64,000 bases of DNA from Euphorbia lathyris (lineage: Eukaryota; Streptophyta; Magnoliopsida; Malpighiales; Euphorbiaceae), in the NCBI RefSeq assembly GCF_963576675.1, contig NC_088912.1:58412895-58476894 (forward strand), written 5' to 3'. The notes under the pieces were generated by a model. That model worked only from the letters and a program-made list of their open reading frames with translations, had not been told where the DNA came from and searched no databases. Of the stretch, positions 22,454 to 34,556 are shown piece after piece (position 1 is the first letter of the stretch; every line of letters starts with the position of its first letter). Position numbers and translations under genes: made by a program.

Positions 22454-23445
22454 CACTACTAGAAAAAACAGGATTACTGACGGAATTCTTTGACGGAAAA
22501 TTATCCGTCTGTATTTTTTGACGGAATTCCGTCAATAAGTATTCCGTCAACAATGTTTTGACAGAATGTTTGACGGAATGAGAAATCCGTCAGAAAATTT
22601 TGGCGGGAAGATTCCCGCCATAGTTTGACGGATAATGTTGATGTACTGACGGAGTTACAGACATAATTCCGTCAAAATTTTGATATGCTAAAAAATTAAT
22701 AATTTTCACATTTTTTAAACAAAAAATCATTTTTTTACTTAAATGTTTATTTTTATTTTGGTTATGGATAGGTTTATGAAAATAATATCTATATATATAT
22801 TTATTTATATTTAATGTAATTTTCATAAATAAAAATTTATTTGATTTAAATTCTTGTTATATAAGTTTCAAATTATTGTGCATATATCAATTTGAAATTG
22901 ACTTGAACTAGGTAAATACAAGATTAAATTCAATTAACATTCTAAATTAATCAATTTGAAAATGGATAAAAAAAATTTATTTATATAATTTTATGTCAAA
23001 ATTATATTTTAAATTAGTACTAGCTAGAATTAGTTATTAACTAAAATAGTAATTTAAGAAAATTGGATAGAGTATTCGATTTTAATTTAAGAAAAAAAAT
23101 TGAAAAAGGGAAAAAAATATAGACTATATAAAATGAGATTTTGGCGGATCAAACTCTTCCCATTACCAATACTGAGTTATGACATAACCATCACACTATT
23201 TTTTATTATTGTTCTACTAGCTGTTTCTAAACCATTTGTCTTTATCAAATCTGGAATCTCATCCGTTGATTTCCTATTGACTGGATGGCTAAGATTAAAT
23301 TACATGTATTGTATATATATTTTTTATTTCCTGAACTTAGGGTTTTTAAGCCGTGTGCGCGTCTTCCTCTCTATTTCTCTCTAGTCCGAAAACTTAGGGT
23401 TTTTTCTTGTGGCCGCCGTTCACCTCTTCCCTTCAAACGAAAATG

Positions 23446-23550
23446 ACGACTCTCTATATGGTGGTGAAAGGTGATCCCCACGAAGATTGTTATTTTTCCT
23501 GGAGGCGCAGTGCGATTGTCCTTTAAGCGTGAAGGTTACTTCGGCCAGGT
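23446..23550 (+). pseudogene. Unidentified exon-like fragment inside the CACTA element
   Basis: After a leader-like stretch with AACTTAGGG words there is an ATG (near 23443) and a segment whose best frame reads KIVIFPGGAVRLSFKREGYF. It is followed by CAG|GTGAGG, a good splice-donor pattern. I do not recognise the protein. It may be the captured first exon of the transporter gene or a second captured gene. Confidence 0.3.
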
Positions 23551-25194
23551 GAGGATCATCCATCCATGCTATTTTCTGGGTACCAGTTTATTTCAATGTA
23601 TTTAAACTGTATATTGTTCAATTTTAAAATGAATTACAGAAAGTGAATATCTTTATTGAATTTGTAATTTTTAGGGGTTGTTAATTTGATCAATATTTGA
23701 TTTGAAATTGCAAAAATTTTGTGTTTGTTCTGGCAAATGAAAGCTAGGAACTTGCTTTTTTTATACTAACAAATGCATCTACTATGCATGAAACTTGAAT
23801 CTCAAAGACTTAACATGATTTTGTTTTCCTATTCATCATGAATGATAATTTACTTTTAATTTTTTGATAGATTAAAAAATCGAACCAAATAAGCTTGAAT
23901 GAGAATGTTATGAGTTTGATTGCTATAATAAAGCTTGTGTTTTGTGTCTGTTTCCAGGTGAACAATATAATGGGTTGATGCTTAGCAATGGTTAGAACTA
24001 TGTAAGAAGGCCTAATTTTTTAGCTAATTTTGGAGTGAAAAGGCCCAATATCAGAACCATGTGAGAAGACCCAATATTTGGAGGTATACCTCTTTTTTTC
24101 CTTCATTCTTTTATACTCTCTACTTGGTTTGATCTTTGATTATTTGCTTAATTAGACGGATTTGATGTGAAGTTGAATTTATGTATATGTATGTTTTTCT
24201 CTATCAAATGAGAATTCTATGAATATAAAACTAGTGTTGTAATAGAATGATTAATTATTTTGATCTACTGCCTTATGAATTTACATTAGAAGATGGTGTT
24301 CTGATGTCCCATTAGTTCAACTTGCTAGCTCTTGTGCTGATGGATATTTCAAATCTTCATGTGTTAGTGTTTAGGATATGAGACGCTGCTAGAAATGGTC
24401 CATGTTCGCGATGCTACTGCCTCATAACATTTCAAATTGCATTATTCAAGCGAGTTGGCTCCACTAAGGTAATTAAACTTTGAAGACTTATTAATTCAGA
24501 AAGGCCTTTGTTATATCTAAACTGTGATAATATTATGCGTTGACGTGGATTAGATATAAAGGTTTGTGTTATATCCAAACTTGGCATAATTTTTTATTTT
24601 AGGCCTTGTACTTCAATGTTTCTAAAAATTTGACCATTGACAGACTATTCCATTAATAGTTAAAAGGCTTCTTCTCAAACTTTGTCCTCCAACAGTATGT
24701 ATATACAAAAGGACCAGATTTTACCAAAACTAGAGAACATGGGGTATCCCTGATGTATAGGGGGCCAAAATGACAAATTGTGCCAAATCAAGTACATGGG
24801 CTAAAACTGATTCTCATCCATGCATATCTGATTCTCTTGTTTCCTACTTGTCGTTTGTGTATTGCAGGCTAAAACTGGAATAGCTGATCTTATTGCTCTT
24901 TGAGATATCAAAACAAGTATTTAGTTGCTATTTATTTATTTAATATCTTTTCATTCGCTTTCATTTGCCAACATCTATGATAAACCCTTTTTAGTCATTA
25001 GCTGAAAACTTCCATTTGTAATTTTCAAAATTCTTTGTGGGGTTTATGTAATTAATAGTTGTGAATCTTTTCTTATTATGTTAATCTCTTTCAAATCAGC
25101 ACTTTTTAAGATGAATCTATTGAAGAGTCGAGGTTTCTAATCAATTTCTTGTTGTTCCACTGTCACACTGTGCCCCTTAATAATGTCTTATAGA

Positions 25195-25837
25195 AGCATT
25201 CTTGAGCATGGTGAGCTTAAATCTATTCAGTGGTCAGTTAGAGCAGTAAGTTTCTATGTTAATCATTCTTCTCTAAATTCTTATTATAGGAGTCAAAGTT
25301 CCTTTTCTGGTATTCCCCGTTGGGGTTTAAAATTTTGCTTGTGATCCATATTTGCATTATTTCTTAATTATTTTGGGTATAAATGCAATTAATGTGGCCT
25401 ATAAACCACAGTTATCCTCTTCCTGACTGAAGGGGGAAAGGAAAAAATTCTATCAACACGATTACTTGCATAGTGATTCTTTAACATGCTTTTCCATATT
25501 TACTTTTTCAGGCACTTCCATTTGTTGGATTTACAATGGGGATGTTTCTGTTTTACTCAATTGTACCTGATTACTTAAGGTATGGATTTGAGTCACCGAA
25601 GACCGAGTCCTACAGATTTTATAATGAGCATTTGTTTTGAGTTTCTATGAAAAGAAATTATATAAATATATATAACATAATATCATTCTAGTATTTTGAA
25701 CTCTGTACTATTTGCAGATTAGTGGTTCAACCATGCTCAACTTGTCATTGTTAACATCATACATGTGGCCCGTCTTAATTCGAATCTTTGCTGGTGCTAT
25801 TGTTGGTCTGATCATTTATTCCGGGTACTTAATTTAG
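25195..25837 (+). pseudogene. Captured SLC35F/DUF914 transporter gene fragment (3 exon pieces)
   Basis: Three exon-like pieces retain splice sites. 25195..25245 encodes SILEHGELKSIQWSVRA before GTAAGT. 25512..25579 encodes ALPFVGFTMGMFLFYSIVP after TTTTTCAG. 25718..25837 encodes ISGSTMLNLSLLTS then MWPVLIRIF, ending GLIIYSG. These match, in order, the C-terminal membrane segments of plant SLC35F-type (DUF914) nucleotide-sugar-transporter-like proteins. Damage includes a 1-bp loss at the end of piece two (about 25568) and absence of ~14 residues after RIFA in piece three. It is therefore a decayed, transduplicated gene fragment with introns. Confidence 0.75.
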
Positions 25838-25915
25838 CAGTCCATAGTGGTTTCCTTAGTTTCTTAAAATTATAATGATCATAACTAGATTATAAACCAA
25901 ATTTTGGTGTCAACT

Positions 25916-26010
25916 CTAGGGGTGGCGATGGGGCGAGGGCGGGGATACATTCCCCATTTCGCCCCCACACCCGCACCGCTCGGGTCCCCATGGGTGACGG
26001 GGAATCGCCA
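25916..26010. repeat. GC-rich repeat patch inside the CACTA element
   Basis: The stretch GGGGTGGCGATGGGGCGAGG and its near-inverted counterpart before 26010 resemble the ends of short hAT-type elements. It stands out as GC-rich in AT-rich DNA. No second terminus or duplication was found, so classification is uncertain. Confidence 0.35.
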
Positions 26011-27371
26011 TCATCCAAAAAAAAATTAATAACCACGATTTAACTAAGCCACAATCCTCGTACCGAAACAGAACAAAATAACATAGAAATGTAAATTATA
26101 AAAATCTAATTTCTTCATCATGGATTGTAGTTGACAGGAATTCATACCTATAATTTTATTGAGTTGGTTCACTGCACTTCAAAGACTTGTTGGAATTAGA
26201 ATGTTAATTTTAGATGTCATGACCATCTTACATGTCATGACCTGATTGATGCACTATAATGTTTAATTGCTTCTATCATAGTTATTCTTATTAATTAGTT
26301 CTAGGGTTTCACTTCTATAGTTCACCTAATTAATTAAGTCTCTCGATCTAGGTGTTTCAATTCATGCAAAGTTTATATACAATGTTTAATTACTTCTATT
26401 TTAGATGTTTGAACAAACATATTTCTATTTTTTTTTCAATTTTCTAATCTTTAGTTTTAGTAAATTATGATTGGTTTTTGAAATGGTTATTAGCAGGTGC
26501 CATGGTTATTGCAATGCATGGAGGAAGCTCACCGTCATGTGGACTGCGGACTTGTGTCAAAGTAATAAGGCTTTTTTATTGTTGTTGTTCTTGCAGAATC
26601 TCAACATGAATTGGTATATTATATCCTTATACAATTAAATTGTTTTTGTAATCACCTTTATTAACTTTTAACTTTTGACTAGCTCATTGCCTCTCTTTTG
26701 CAATAACAATTTTTGGGCATAAATATTGTAGTATTAATGTTCTCCAATCAATTTTTAGAGTTACAATTAGACTTATTTTGATACATTCATTTATTTGTTA
26801 TGGTCTTTGGGTCAAAGAGACTTTAAGCAATTTCTTTTTTTTTTATAATTAATATTATATTATATGTATATGTTTTGTATTTTATTCAGGGTATAATTTA
26901 TTGTACAATTCATTCATTTTTTTTTAATTTTCTTTTTGTATTATGACGGAACTTTCTGTCAATGTTCCGTTGAAAAGTAATCTGACGGAATAAATTCTGT
27001 ATTGTTGTTCCGTTGAAATGTTTTGACGGTCGAAATGTCAGTAAAAACGTCAGGTAAGCTTGACGAAAAGATTATGTCAATGAAACGTCAGCCTTATTGA
27101 CGGAATATTCCGTCAATAAACCAATAAACCGTCGGAACATCCGTCAGAATACTGTCAAGAAGAATCTTTGACGTGTATTTCACCCACGGTTTTCTTTCCG
27201 TCAGGCTTTCGTCAGTAAATCTATTTACTGACGGAATTTAGGCGTTTACTGATGGAATTTTCCGTCAGTAAACAAGTATTTTCCAGTAGTGCTTAAGTTT
27301 AATTGTCTTAATCATAGATTAACTTAAATAATTTTGTCAAATCAAAATCATGTTGGAAAGGTGTTTGAACA

Positions 27372-27386
27372 AACTCCCCCCATTTT
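27372..27386 (-). promoter_or_regulatory. Polypurine tract of B
   Basis: On the minus strand AAAATGGGGGGAGTT directly precedes the 3' LTR and would prime plus-strand DNA synthesis. The same tract precedes the 3' LTRs of A and C. Confidence 0.8.
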
Positions 27387-27927
27387 GATGTTGGCAAAAT
27401 ATTTAGTTATGGAACTCAGTTTTGAAATTCCCCATGATTGAATTGTCTTTCGTTCTTCTGAAATTACTCCCCCGTAAGGGTTGCATCTATTTGATTCAAT
27501 TTAACTCTAAACCTTCCAAGATTTAATTGAGAAAAATCTAAACATGCTTGTACTGACTAAGTTCAATTCTAGACCTTCCAAGATCTAATTCAGATGAGCC
27601 TAGGTCAGCTTTCAGAAGAGTTCAATACTTGGAACATGTATTTACTCAGTTTGATACATGGTCAGTTTTAGGTATCAGAGAGATTATATCTATGAATTCA
27701 TGTATCAGAACAAAATGTGTGTTAAGAGTTTCATGCATGTTCCTTTTTAAGTTCGATGGTTTGTTCATTTAAGACAGTTCAGCATATAGCACATTTTAAG
27801 TAAGCATCATATGTAGATAAGTCAGTTTAAATAAAAAGGATGCTTAAAATAGATAGATGGTTAGACAACATACAAAAAATGGAAAACGCCAAAACCAAAT
27901 ACTACAAGTCAAGTTCTAATGACTAGT

Positions 27928-30900
27928 CTATTTCTTTCTGTTGACTTGGGTTTGATGGGCATGATTAACTTTGCCTTTTCCCTTGGCGTTTCTTTGTTGC
28001 TGCTGACTACCAGATGCTTCTCCTGCTTCTCCTGATTTGTGCTGAGTTCCATCAGCTTGTTCTTTCTCCCCCGTTTTGCCAGCATCGGGCGGAGGAGGAC
28101 TGAAAGTGTCGTTGAGAGTAGCACGAGTTAATCTCACTGAATACACCTTAAGCTGTTTCGTGCTTTCCCTGAGACTGTCGAAAATAGGAACGCCATCGTC
28201 TATAATGGATCCGGGGACTCGAATAGATGCACTAAGCATACTGAGAATATATTCTTGTGATTTCCCAATCTAGGTCAGCGTGTCAGTCAGCCTAGCATAA
28301 GCTTGATGATACATTTTGAGCAAGGCCGAATCGTAGAACTAATGTTGAGCATTCGTATGGCGCACATGTTTGAAGGTAGCTTGGGAGTATTGCAGGATTT
28401 CATTTGTTTTCACCAAGTCAGTATCCATCTTTTCCTTACTCAAGTTGAGTAGACGGACAACTTTGCTAATTTGTTCGATCAAACACTGGGAAGAGGAGGA
28501 AATGAGCGCACGAGTATCGATCAGCTCAGAGTGTAGCTTGGTGAAGTGGTGGTCAACCTCAGCAGAAGTAGCATATCCCGTGTTTATTGCAGACAGAGCA
28601 TTTATTTGGCCTTGGAGGGAATCCATGTGATTCACCATCATTAACTGCAGTTCAGCCAGCTTCACTATGGAGTCTTGCTTGGGTTGTTGAGTTTGAACAG
28701 TTGTCATGAAACTCACAAGATCTTTGAGACCCTTGATCTCATTCAGGAGCTGAGTGACAGAAGAAAGTTGGGTTGACTCAATATTAACGAACCCAGCAGC
28801 ATCGGCATGAGAGGAAGTCAAATCCTAGAGAATGGATTGAGCTGAGTCAATGATTCGACGCCGAGACTCAGTAGCATTTAGGTAGGCATAAGTTGCCTCA
28901 GGAGTTCGCTCAGCAGCCAGTATTTGAGTAGGTTGCTTTCCAGTACCAGATGGACCAGCATGATCAACAACTGGACTTTTGTTAGCACCAGGAACTGACT
29001 GTTCAACATTCTGCGATGCTGAGTTAGGAAGAGGTGGATCGACAAAGATGTTGACCTGCTCAACAGTGGTTGGAAATTGAGTTGGTGCAGGAGGAGGTAC
29101 TTCAGAACTTACATGATTTTCTTTTGCTCGCTCACCCTCTTGAGCAGCTTGAACTTCGTGCTCTTGCTCGGCAGAGATTGGATTTTCAGGGGTCTTGGCT
29201 TGTTCCTCAGTATGAGTAACAGAGGCTTGCTTTTGTGTGAATTGATCTAGAGTTGGCTCGATGATGGAGGAGAAGAATTCGTACTGAAGTCCAGTTAGGT
29301 CAGTAATTGGTTCTCTAAGTGGAGAATCAGCTAGTAGGTATAGAGAGTTGGACTTGTGAGCTTTGCGTTTGAAACACTTTTTAGAACTGACCTTGTTGGT
29401 TGGAGGTGATTGGTCAGCAGCAATCGAGTCTAGAGATTCAGATGAAGAATTGAGCTCTAGGGCAGCCTTAAGGCTTCTCACAGTTTGAGCTCTTACTGTT
29501 TGGTCAACTTGTTGTTCAATTGGTTCATCATCACCCGACTTAGTTTGCTCAGTAGCATCCTTATCTTGCTCATCATCGACATTAGCTGTTCGCTCAGCTT
29601 CAAACTGGCCTCCAAAATCTCCCAAATCATCTTCCTGTTCAGGGGGTGTTTTCTCAAGATCAATCTTTTGACTTCTCACGAAATGGGAATCTTCGGAGAC
29701 GACAAAGTCAAGAGGGGCAGCATTAATGGGACTCAGATCAGATGTTCTTCTCTTCTTCATTAGAGGTGTCTCAGGAGTTTCCTCTTTCTCTTCTTCCTCA
29801 GGCTCAGCGGGCCTTTTTCCTGTTGACTTAGCTTGCTCAGCAACAGCTTTCTGTGCGCTTGTCACAAAACGAATTTTCTTTGGAACTATGTTGACATCCT
29901 TCGCAGCTTGGTCAGCTTTCCGATTTTTATCTTGCCGAGTTCGGTCAGCAGGAGGTTTCACCACAACTTTCTTTCCCTTCTTGGTTGGCACAACTTGTGC
30001 TTCTTCAACCGCCGCTCCTTTTCCTTTCCTTGGTACAATTGGTTGGTCATAAGCTAAGTCGAATAGAATACCTGCAGAGATCTCAGTAAACCAAACTTGA
30101 ATTTCTTCTGCTAAGCTCACTTGGTGATCTTGAAGGATCTTTGTAATAAGGGACCCCAACCTAAGTGTCCCTGTGCTTCGCTAAAATCCGCCGATAAGAA
30201 ATACAGGCATGTTGAGTGGCTGGTAGGTCAGCATGTGCCATATGAAGCAGTGCTCGAAGTTAGAAGCAGAGGATTGAGCATTGATCTTGGGATAGATGAA
30301 GTTGGTCAGAATGTAGTGAGCCATCTTTTGATTTTGACCCATACATGTGCTAGCTATTTTTCCCTTGTGATCTTTCGGTTTACAGAACTCCACGTGATAG
30401 TCAATTTTGGTGGAATCGTTTGTAGTTCTGAGTTTGGCTCCTTCGTTCTTTAGATTTAGCAGTGTAGCGAGATAAGGAGGGTTAACAAAGATCCTCTTCC
30501 CCTTGACCTCAGTGACCATGTAGTCACTGTCATCGTCAGCAGCTCGTAAGTTGGCATAGAATTACCTTACTAACTCCGGATAGGTGGCTTCACGGATAGA
30601 GAACAACCCAGTCCAGCCATTCTTAGAGATCAATTCGCAGAAGGGCTTTTCAGCTTCGACAAACCCTTTACAGAACCAGCGGGAGCGATCAATTTTCCAT
30701 CCCCTAATGCTGCCGAAAACTGGAGAATAGGTTCTTTCTGGTTCTTTCTTTTCCTTCTTCTTCTTCTTTTTCGAAGAGGTTGCGAGGTCAGCTTGGTGGC
30801 TCTTGCTTGGAGTTTGGTCATGCTGACCTTGTCCTTGAGACTTGGTGGGAGTCTCGACGTATTCCTGCTGAGCAGGAGATGGAGGGTTTTCATCGGAGTG

Positions 30901-30945
30901 GTTGCCGTCATAACCAGCTCCGGAGATGTTTTGGGAATCCGACAT
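27928..30945 (-). pseudogene. Copia B ORF2 (extra 3' ORF), with stops
   Basis: One frame of 1006 codons starts at the ATG at 30945 (MSDSQNISGAGYDG), with internal stops near 30560, 30179, 28823 and the 28240..28338 region. Its N-terminal third has a conserved globular part (EKPFCELISKNGWTGLFS, PPYLATLLNLKNEG, ASTCMGQNQKMAHYILTNF, CFIWHML..LNMPVFLIGGF). Then comes a long charged, Pro/Glu-rich linker, a region of heptad-like helices (KGLKDLVSFM..LAELQLMMVNHMDSL) and a Lys/Gln-rich tail. I see no signal peptide or membrane segment. The globular part resembles proteins labelled putative plant transposon protein. Function unknown. Confidence 0.75.
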
Positions 30946-31458
30946 GATTTTTAGGGATTCTTTGAGAGTATTTGAAGATTAGGGATTCGGATAGAAATCA
31001 ATTTGCCAGAGATTTCAAAGTGTAAAGAGATGTGAGTGGGAATTTGTCCACTATTTATAGAGGGTCGAGTTGATCTGGAACGTTGGAGTAGCCGTTTTAC
31101 CTCGAGATGATCAAACGATAATAATCTGGCATTTATGACACATTCGGCGCATTTGTTTTCTAATTATTGCTCGTACGTCATCCTAGGTGGCTATTTAATG
31201 CGTGTGTGCTATTTAATGTCCAAGTGAATGTTACTCGGTATTTAGAATTTCAAACGTTTGAGATATTAAGTGCTCAGTTTTACGTAGAGGAAATTTTCAT
31301 ACAGAAGTAACTCAGCCTGTAGTAATCACTCAGCATGTATGTCTAGTCAGCATAGGGTGATTCTATGTTATTCAGTTTAGCTCAGTTTGAGTAAGTTACT
31401 TAGCATGCAATAACTACTCGGCATGTAGTATAATCACTCAATATTGATCAAGAATTTA
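30946..31458 (-). promoter_or_regulatory. pol-ORF2 spacer of B with a TATA box
   Basis: On the minus strand TATAAATA (31052..31059) lies ~114 bp before the ORF2 ATG at 30945, followed by a CT-rich leader. The CGCCGAATGTGTCATAAATGCC block just upstream is shared with A and partly with C. The fixed box-to-ATG distance in A and B suggests an internal promoter. Confidence 0.5.
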
Positions 31459-34400
31459 TTAAACAGGATTACACATACCGATAGCTTCCCTTAATATGCT
31501 GAATTGCTCACGAGCCAAAGGCTTAGTGAAGATATCCGCAAGCTGTTCATCTGTTGGTACGTAGGTCAGCTTGATCTCACCTTTGAGTACATGATCTCTG
31601 ATGAAGTGATGCCTTATGCTGACATGCTTCATCATGCTGTGTTGGATTGGATTCTTAGATAGGTCAATAGCGCTTTTGTTATCGCATTTGACTTCAATTG
31701 TTTTTGTTTTAACTCTGTAATCCTCAAGCTGTTGCTTAATCCATAGGACTTGGGCCACACAGCTTCCAGTAGCAATGTACTCAGCTTCAGTTGTAGACAA
31801 GGCAACTGATGACTGCTTCTTGCTGAACCAAGGCACTAGACAGCTTCCAAGGAAGTGACATCCTCCAGAAGTGCTCTTACGCTCTAGCTTGTCCCGTACA
31901 TAGTCACCATCAGTGTATCCAATAAGTGTGAAGTCATTTGAGTTTGGATACCACAAACCTGCATTAACTGAGCTCTGCAAATATCCAAAAATTCTTTTTA
32001 CAGCTATAAGGTGTGATTCTCTGGGGTCAGCTTGATATCTAGCGCAATAGCATACTGAGTACTGAATATCAGGTCTACTAGCAGTAAGATAGAGTAGAGA
32101 GCCAATCATACCTCGATATAACTTGCTGTCTATTGACTTACCTTTCTCGTCAGCACAAAGGACAATATCAGTACCCATTGGGGTTGATATGGGCTTACAT
32201 TCTTCCATATTAAACTTCTTTAACATTTCTTTGGCGTACTTAGACTGACTAATAAAGAGGCCATTCTTCCCTTGCTTGATTTGAAGTCCAAGGAAGAAGT
32301 TGAGTTCGCCCATCATAGACATCTCGAACTTAGTTTGCATCTGTTTGCTAAATTCTTTGCACATAGATTCGTCAGTAGCACCAAATATTATATCATCTAC
32401 GTAAATTTGTGCCAGCAGGGTATTTTTATCCTTTTTCTTAATGAATAAGGTTGTGTCAGCTTTGCCTCTGACGTAGTTCCTGGTCAGCAGGAAATTGGTC
32501 AACCTCTCATACCAAGCACGAGATGCTTGTTTCAGGCCGTACATGGAATTCTTGAGTTTATAAACGTGGTTTGGAAACTTTGGATCTTCAAACCCAGGAG
32601 GTTGACTAACATATACCTCTTCGTTTATAAATCCATTAAGAAAAGCACTTTTGACATCCATTTGATATAGTTTGAAGTTCATGAAACTGGCATATGCACA
32701 CAGTATACGTATAGCCTCTAACCTAGCTACGGGTGCGAAGGTCTCACCATAGTCAATGTCCTCTTGCTGACTATAGCCTTGGGCTACGAGTCAGGCTTTG
32801 TTCCTAAAGACCCACTTAGTTCCTATGGTCTTTTGGTTCCTAGGTTTTGGTACTAAATCCCATACCTCATTGCTTTTGAACTGATCAAGCTCCTCTTGTA
32901 TAACATTGATCCAGTGTTCGTCATGCTCAGCATCATCGAAACTCTTTGGCTCATGAATTGAGACGAAAGCAACATTGCTGAGATACTTTCTAAGCTGATC
33001 TCTTGTCATCAGCTTGTTGTCAGCAGCATCAAGAATGGACTTCTCCGAATGTCCTCTTGGAATTTTGATTTCTTTGGGTAATGTTGAGTTGTCTGGAATA
33101 TGTGTTTCTACAATATCTGCAGGAGTAGTTTGGTCAGCAAAGGTAATTTCGGTTTCGTGCTTACCTTTGGCCAGCCCTTGTACTGATAACTCAGAGACAC
33201 CATTTTGATCAGCGGAAGCTGTGCTTGGTTCATCTTCAGCAGACTGAGTCGTCTTTCCTACAGGGTCAGTTTCATCAAACTCGATGTGGACAGACTCTTC
33301 TACAACTTGAGTTCGTTTATTATACACCCTATATGCTTTACTGTTAGTTGAGTACCCTAAAAAGATTGCTTCGTCGGCTTTAGCATCAAATTTAGCAAGG
33401 TTATCTTTTGTGTTGAGTATAAAACATTTACACCAAAGGCACGAAAGTAGCCAATGTTGGGCTTTCGTCCTTTCCAAAGTTCATAAGGATTTTTCTTGAG
33501 TATAGGCCTAACTAAAGCCCTATTCAGGATATAACATGCTGTGTGGACAGCTTCACCCCAGAAATACTTTGGAAGCCTATTTTCGCTCAGCATTGTTCTA
33601 GCAATTTCGACTATTGTTCTGTTCTTCCTTTCAACAACCCCATTTTGTTGAGGCGTCCTAGCAGCAGAAAAGTTATGGTCAATGCCACTGACTTCACAGA
33701 ATTCATCAAACTGTTGGTTTTTTAATTCTCCGCCATTATCACTTCTAATATGAGCTACTCTTAGGTCTTTGTCATTTTCAAGGTGTTTAATCAATGTTGT
33801 GAACATCTCAAATGTTTCATCCTTGCTACTCAGTAAGATGATCCAAGTATACCGAGAGAAATCGTCTACAATGACTAAGGAAAATTTCTTACCACCCAAG
33901 CTGAGTGGCTGGACAGGTCCGAAAAGGTCTAAATGTAGTAATTCCAATGATCTCTTGGTTGAGACAATGTTTTTACTTTGAAAAGACTTTTTCGTTTTTT
34001 TACCTTGCTGACAAGCATTACATAATTGATCTTTTTCAAATTTCAATTTGGGCAATCCCTCAACTAGTTGCTTTCTAGCTAATTTGGCAAGGAGGTCCAT
34101 GCTTACATGACCAAGTCTCCTATGCCATAGCCAGGAGTTATCCTCTTTAGATACTAAGCATATATTTTTGGAAAACTGTTTTTCTAAACTCAACATATAT
34201 ACATTGTCAACACGAGGGGCAGTTAAAATCAAATTGTTTGTTTTTCCCTCGAGTATCCGACACTGAGTGGCGTCAAATACAACCTTCCTACCGCTGTCAC
34301 ACAGCTGAGCTACGCTCAGTAGGTTATATTTGAGACCTTTAACTAAGGAGACTGACTCAATAGTAGGGTTACCTCTGATAGTACCTGAACCTACTATCTT

Positions 34401-34556
34401 ACCCTTTTTATTGTCTCCAAAGCTTACGTTTCCACCTCGTTTAAGCTCAAGTGTGATGAACTGAGTTTCATCACCAGTCATGTGCCTCGAGCATGCGCTG
34501 TCAATATAAAACAGTTTTGATTTCTCCACGCATCTCAGGCTCACATGCATTTTAAA
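31459..34556 (-). pseudogene. Copia B pol (PR-IN-RT-RH), broken
   Basis: Order on the minus strand: protease (YIDSACSRHMTGDETQF), integrase zinc region (WLWHRRLGHVS...CNACQQGK) and core (LDLFGPVQPL, SDNGGEL, QNGVVERKN), RT ([21 protein letters not shown]) and RNase H ([34 protein letters not shown]). Defects: a 1-bp loss at about 33433 shifts the frame in IN, and RT lacks the ~11 residues [11 protein letters not shown] between FRNK and ARLVAQ, with a TGA for the Arg codon (32791..32793). The C-terminal half from 32682 is open to the natural stop. Confidence 0.9.

Larger units (their letters stand above)
22454..27291. mobile_element. Non-autonomous CACTA transposon with captured gene fragments
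   Basis: Termini are CACTACTAGAAAAAACAGG on the left and the inverted form ending TTTTCCAGTAGTG on the right, with CTT duplications. Both subterminal regions are packed with direct and inverted copies of TGACGGA/TCCGTCA (22475..22680 and 26940..27280), as expected for transposase-binding repeats of this superfamily. At 4838 bp it has no transposase ORF, so it depends on an autonomous relative. Its interior contains exon-like pieces of an SLC35F/DUF914 transporter gene (25195..25837) and other gene-like DNA around 23400..23540. Confidence 0.9.
21049..27371 (-). repeat. 3' LTR of B, split by a CACTA element
   Basis: The plus-strand edges are TGTTGGTCCCGTG (21049) and GGTGTTTGAACA (27371). Removing the 4838-bp CACTA element and its 3-bp duplication leaves about 1482 bp, the same as the 5' LTR (1476 bp). 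A run of 12 G near 21077 differs from 6 G in the other LTR. Confidence 0.9.

Noticed and set aside
29485..30453. Plus-strand ORFs opposite ORF2 of element B
   Set aside because: Antisense shadows; composition follows the minus-strand ORF2.
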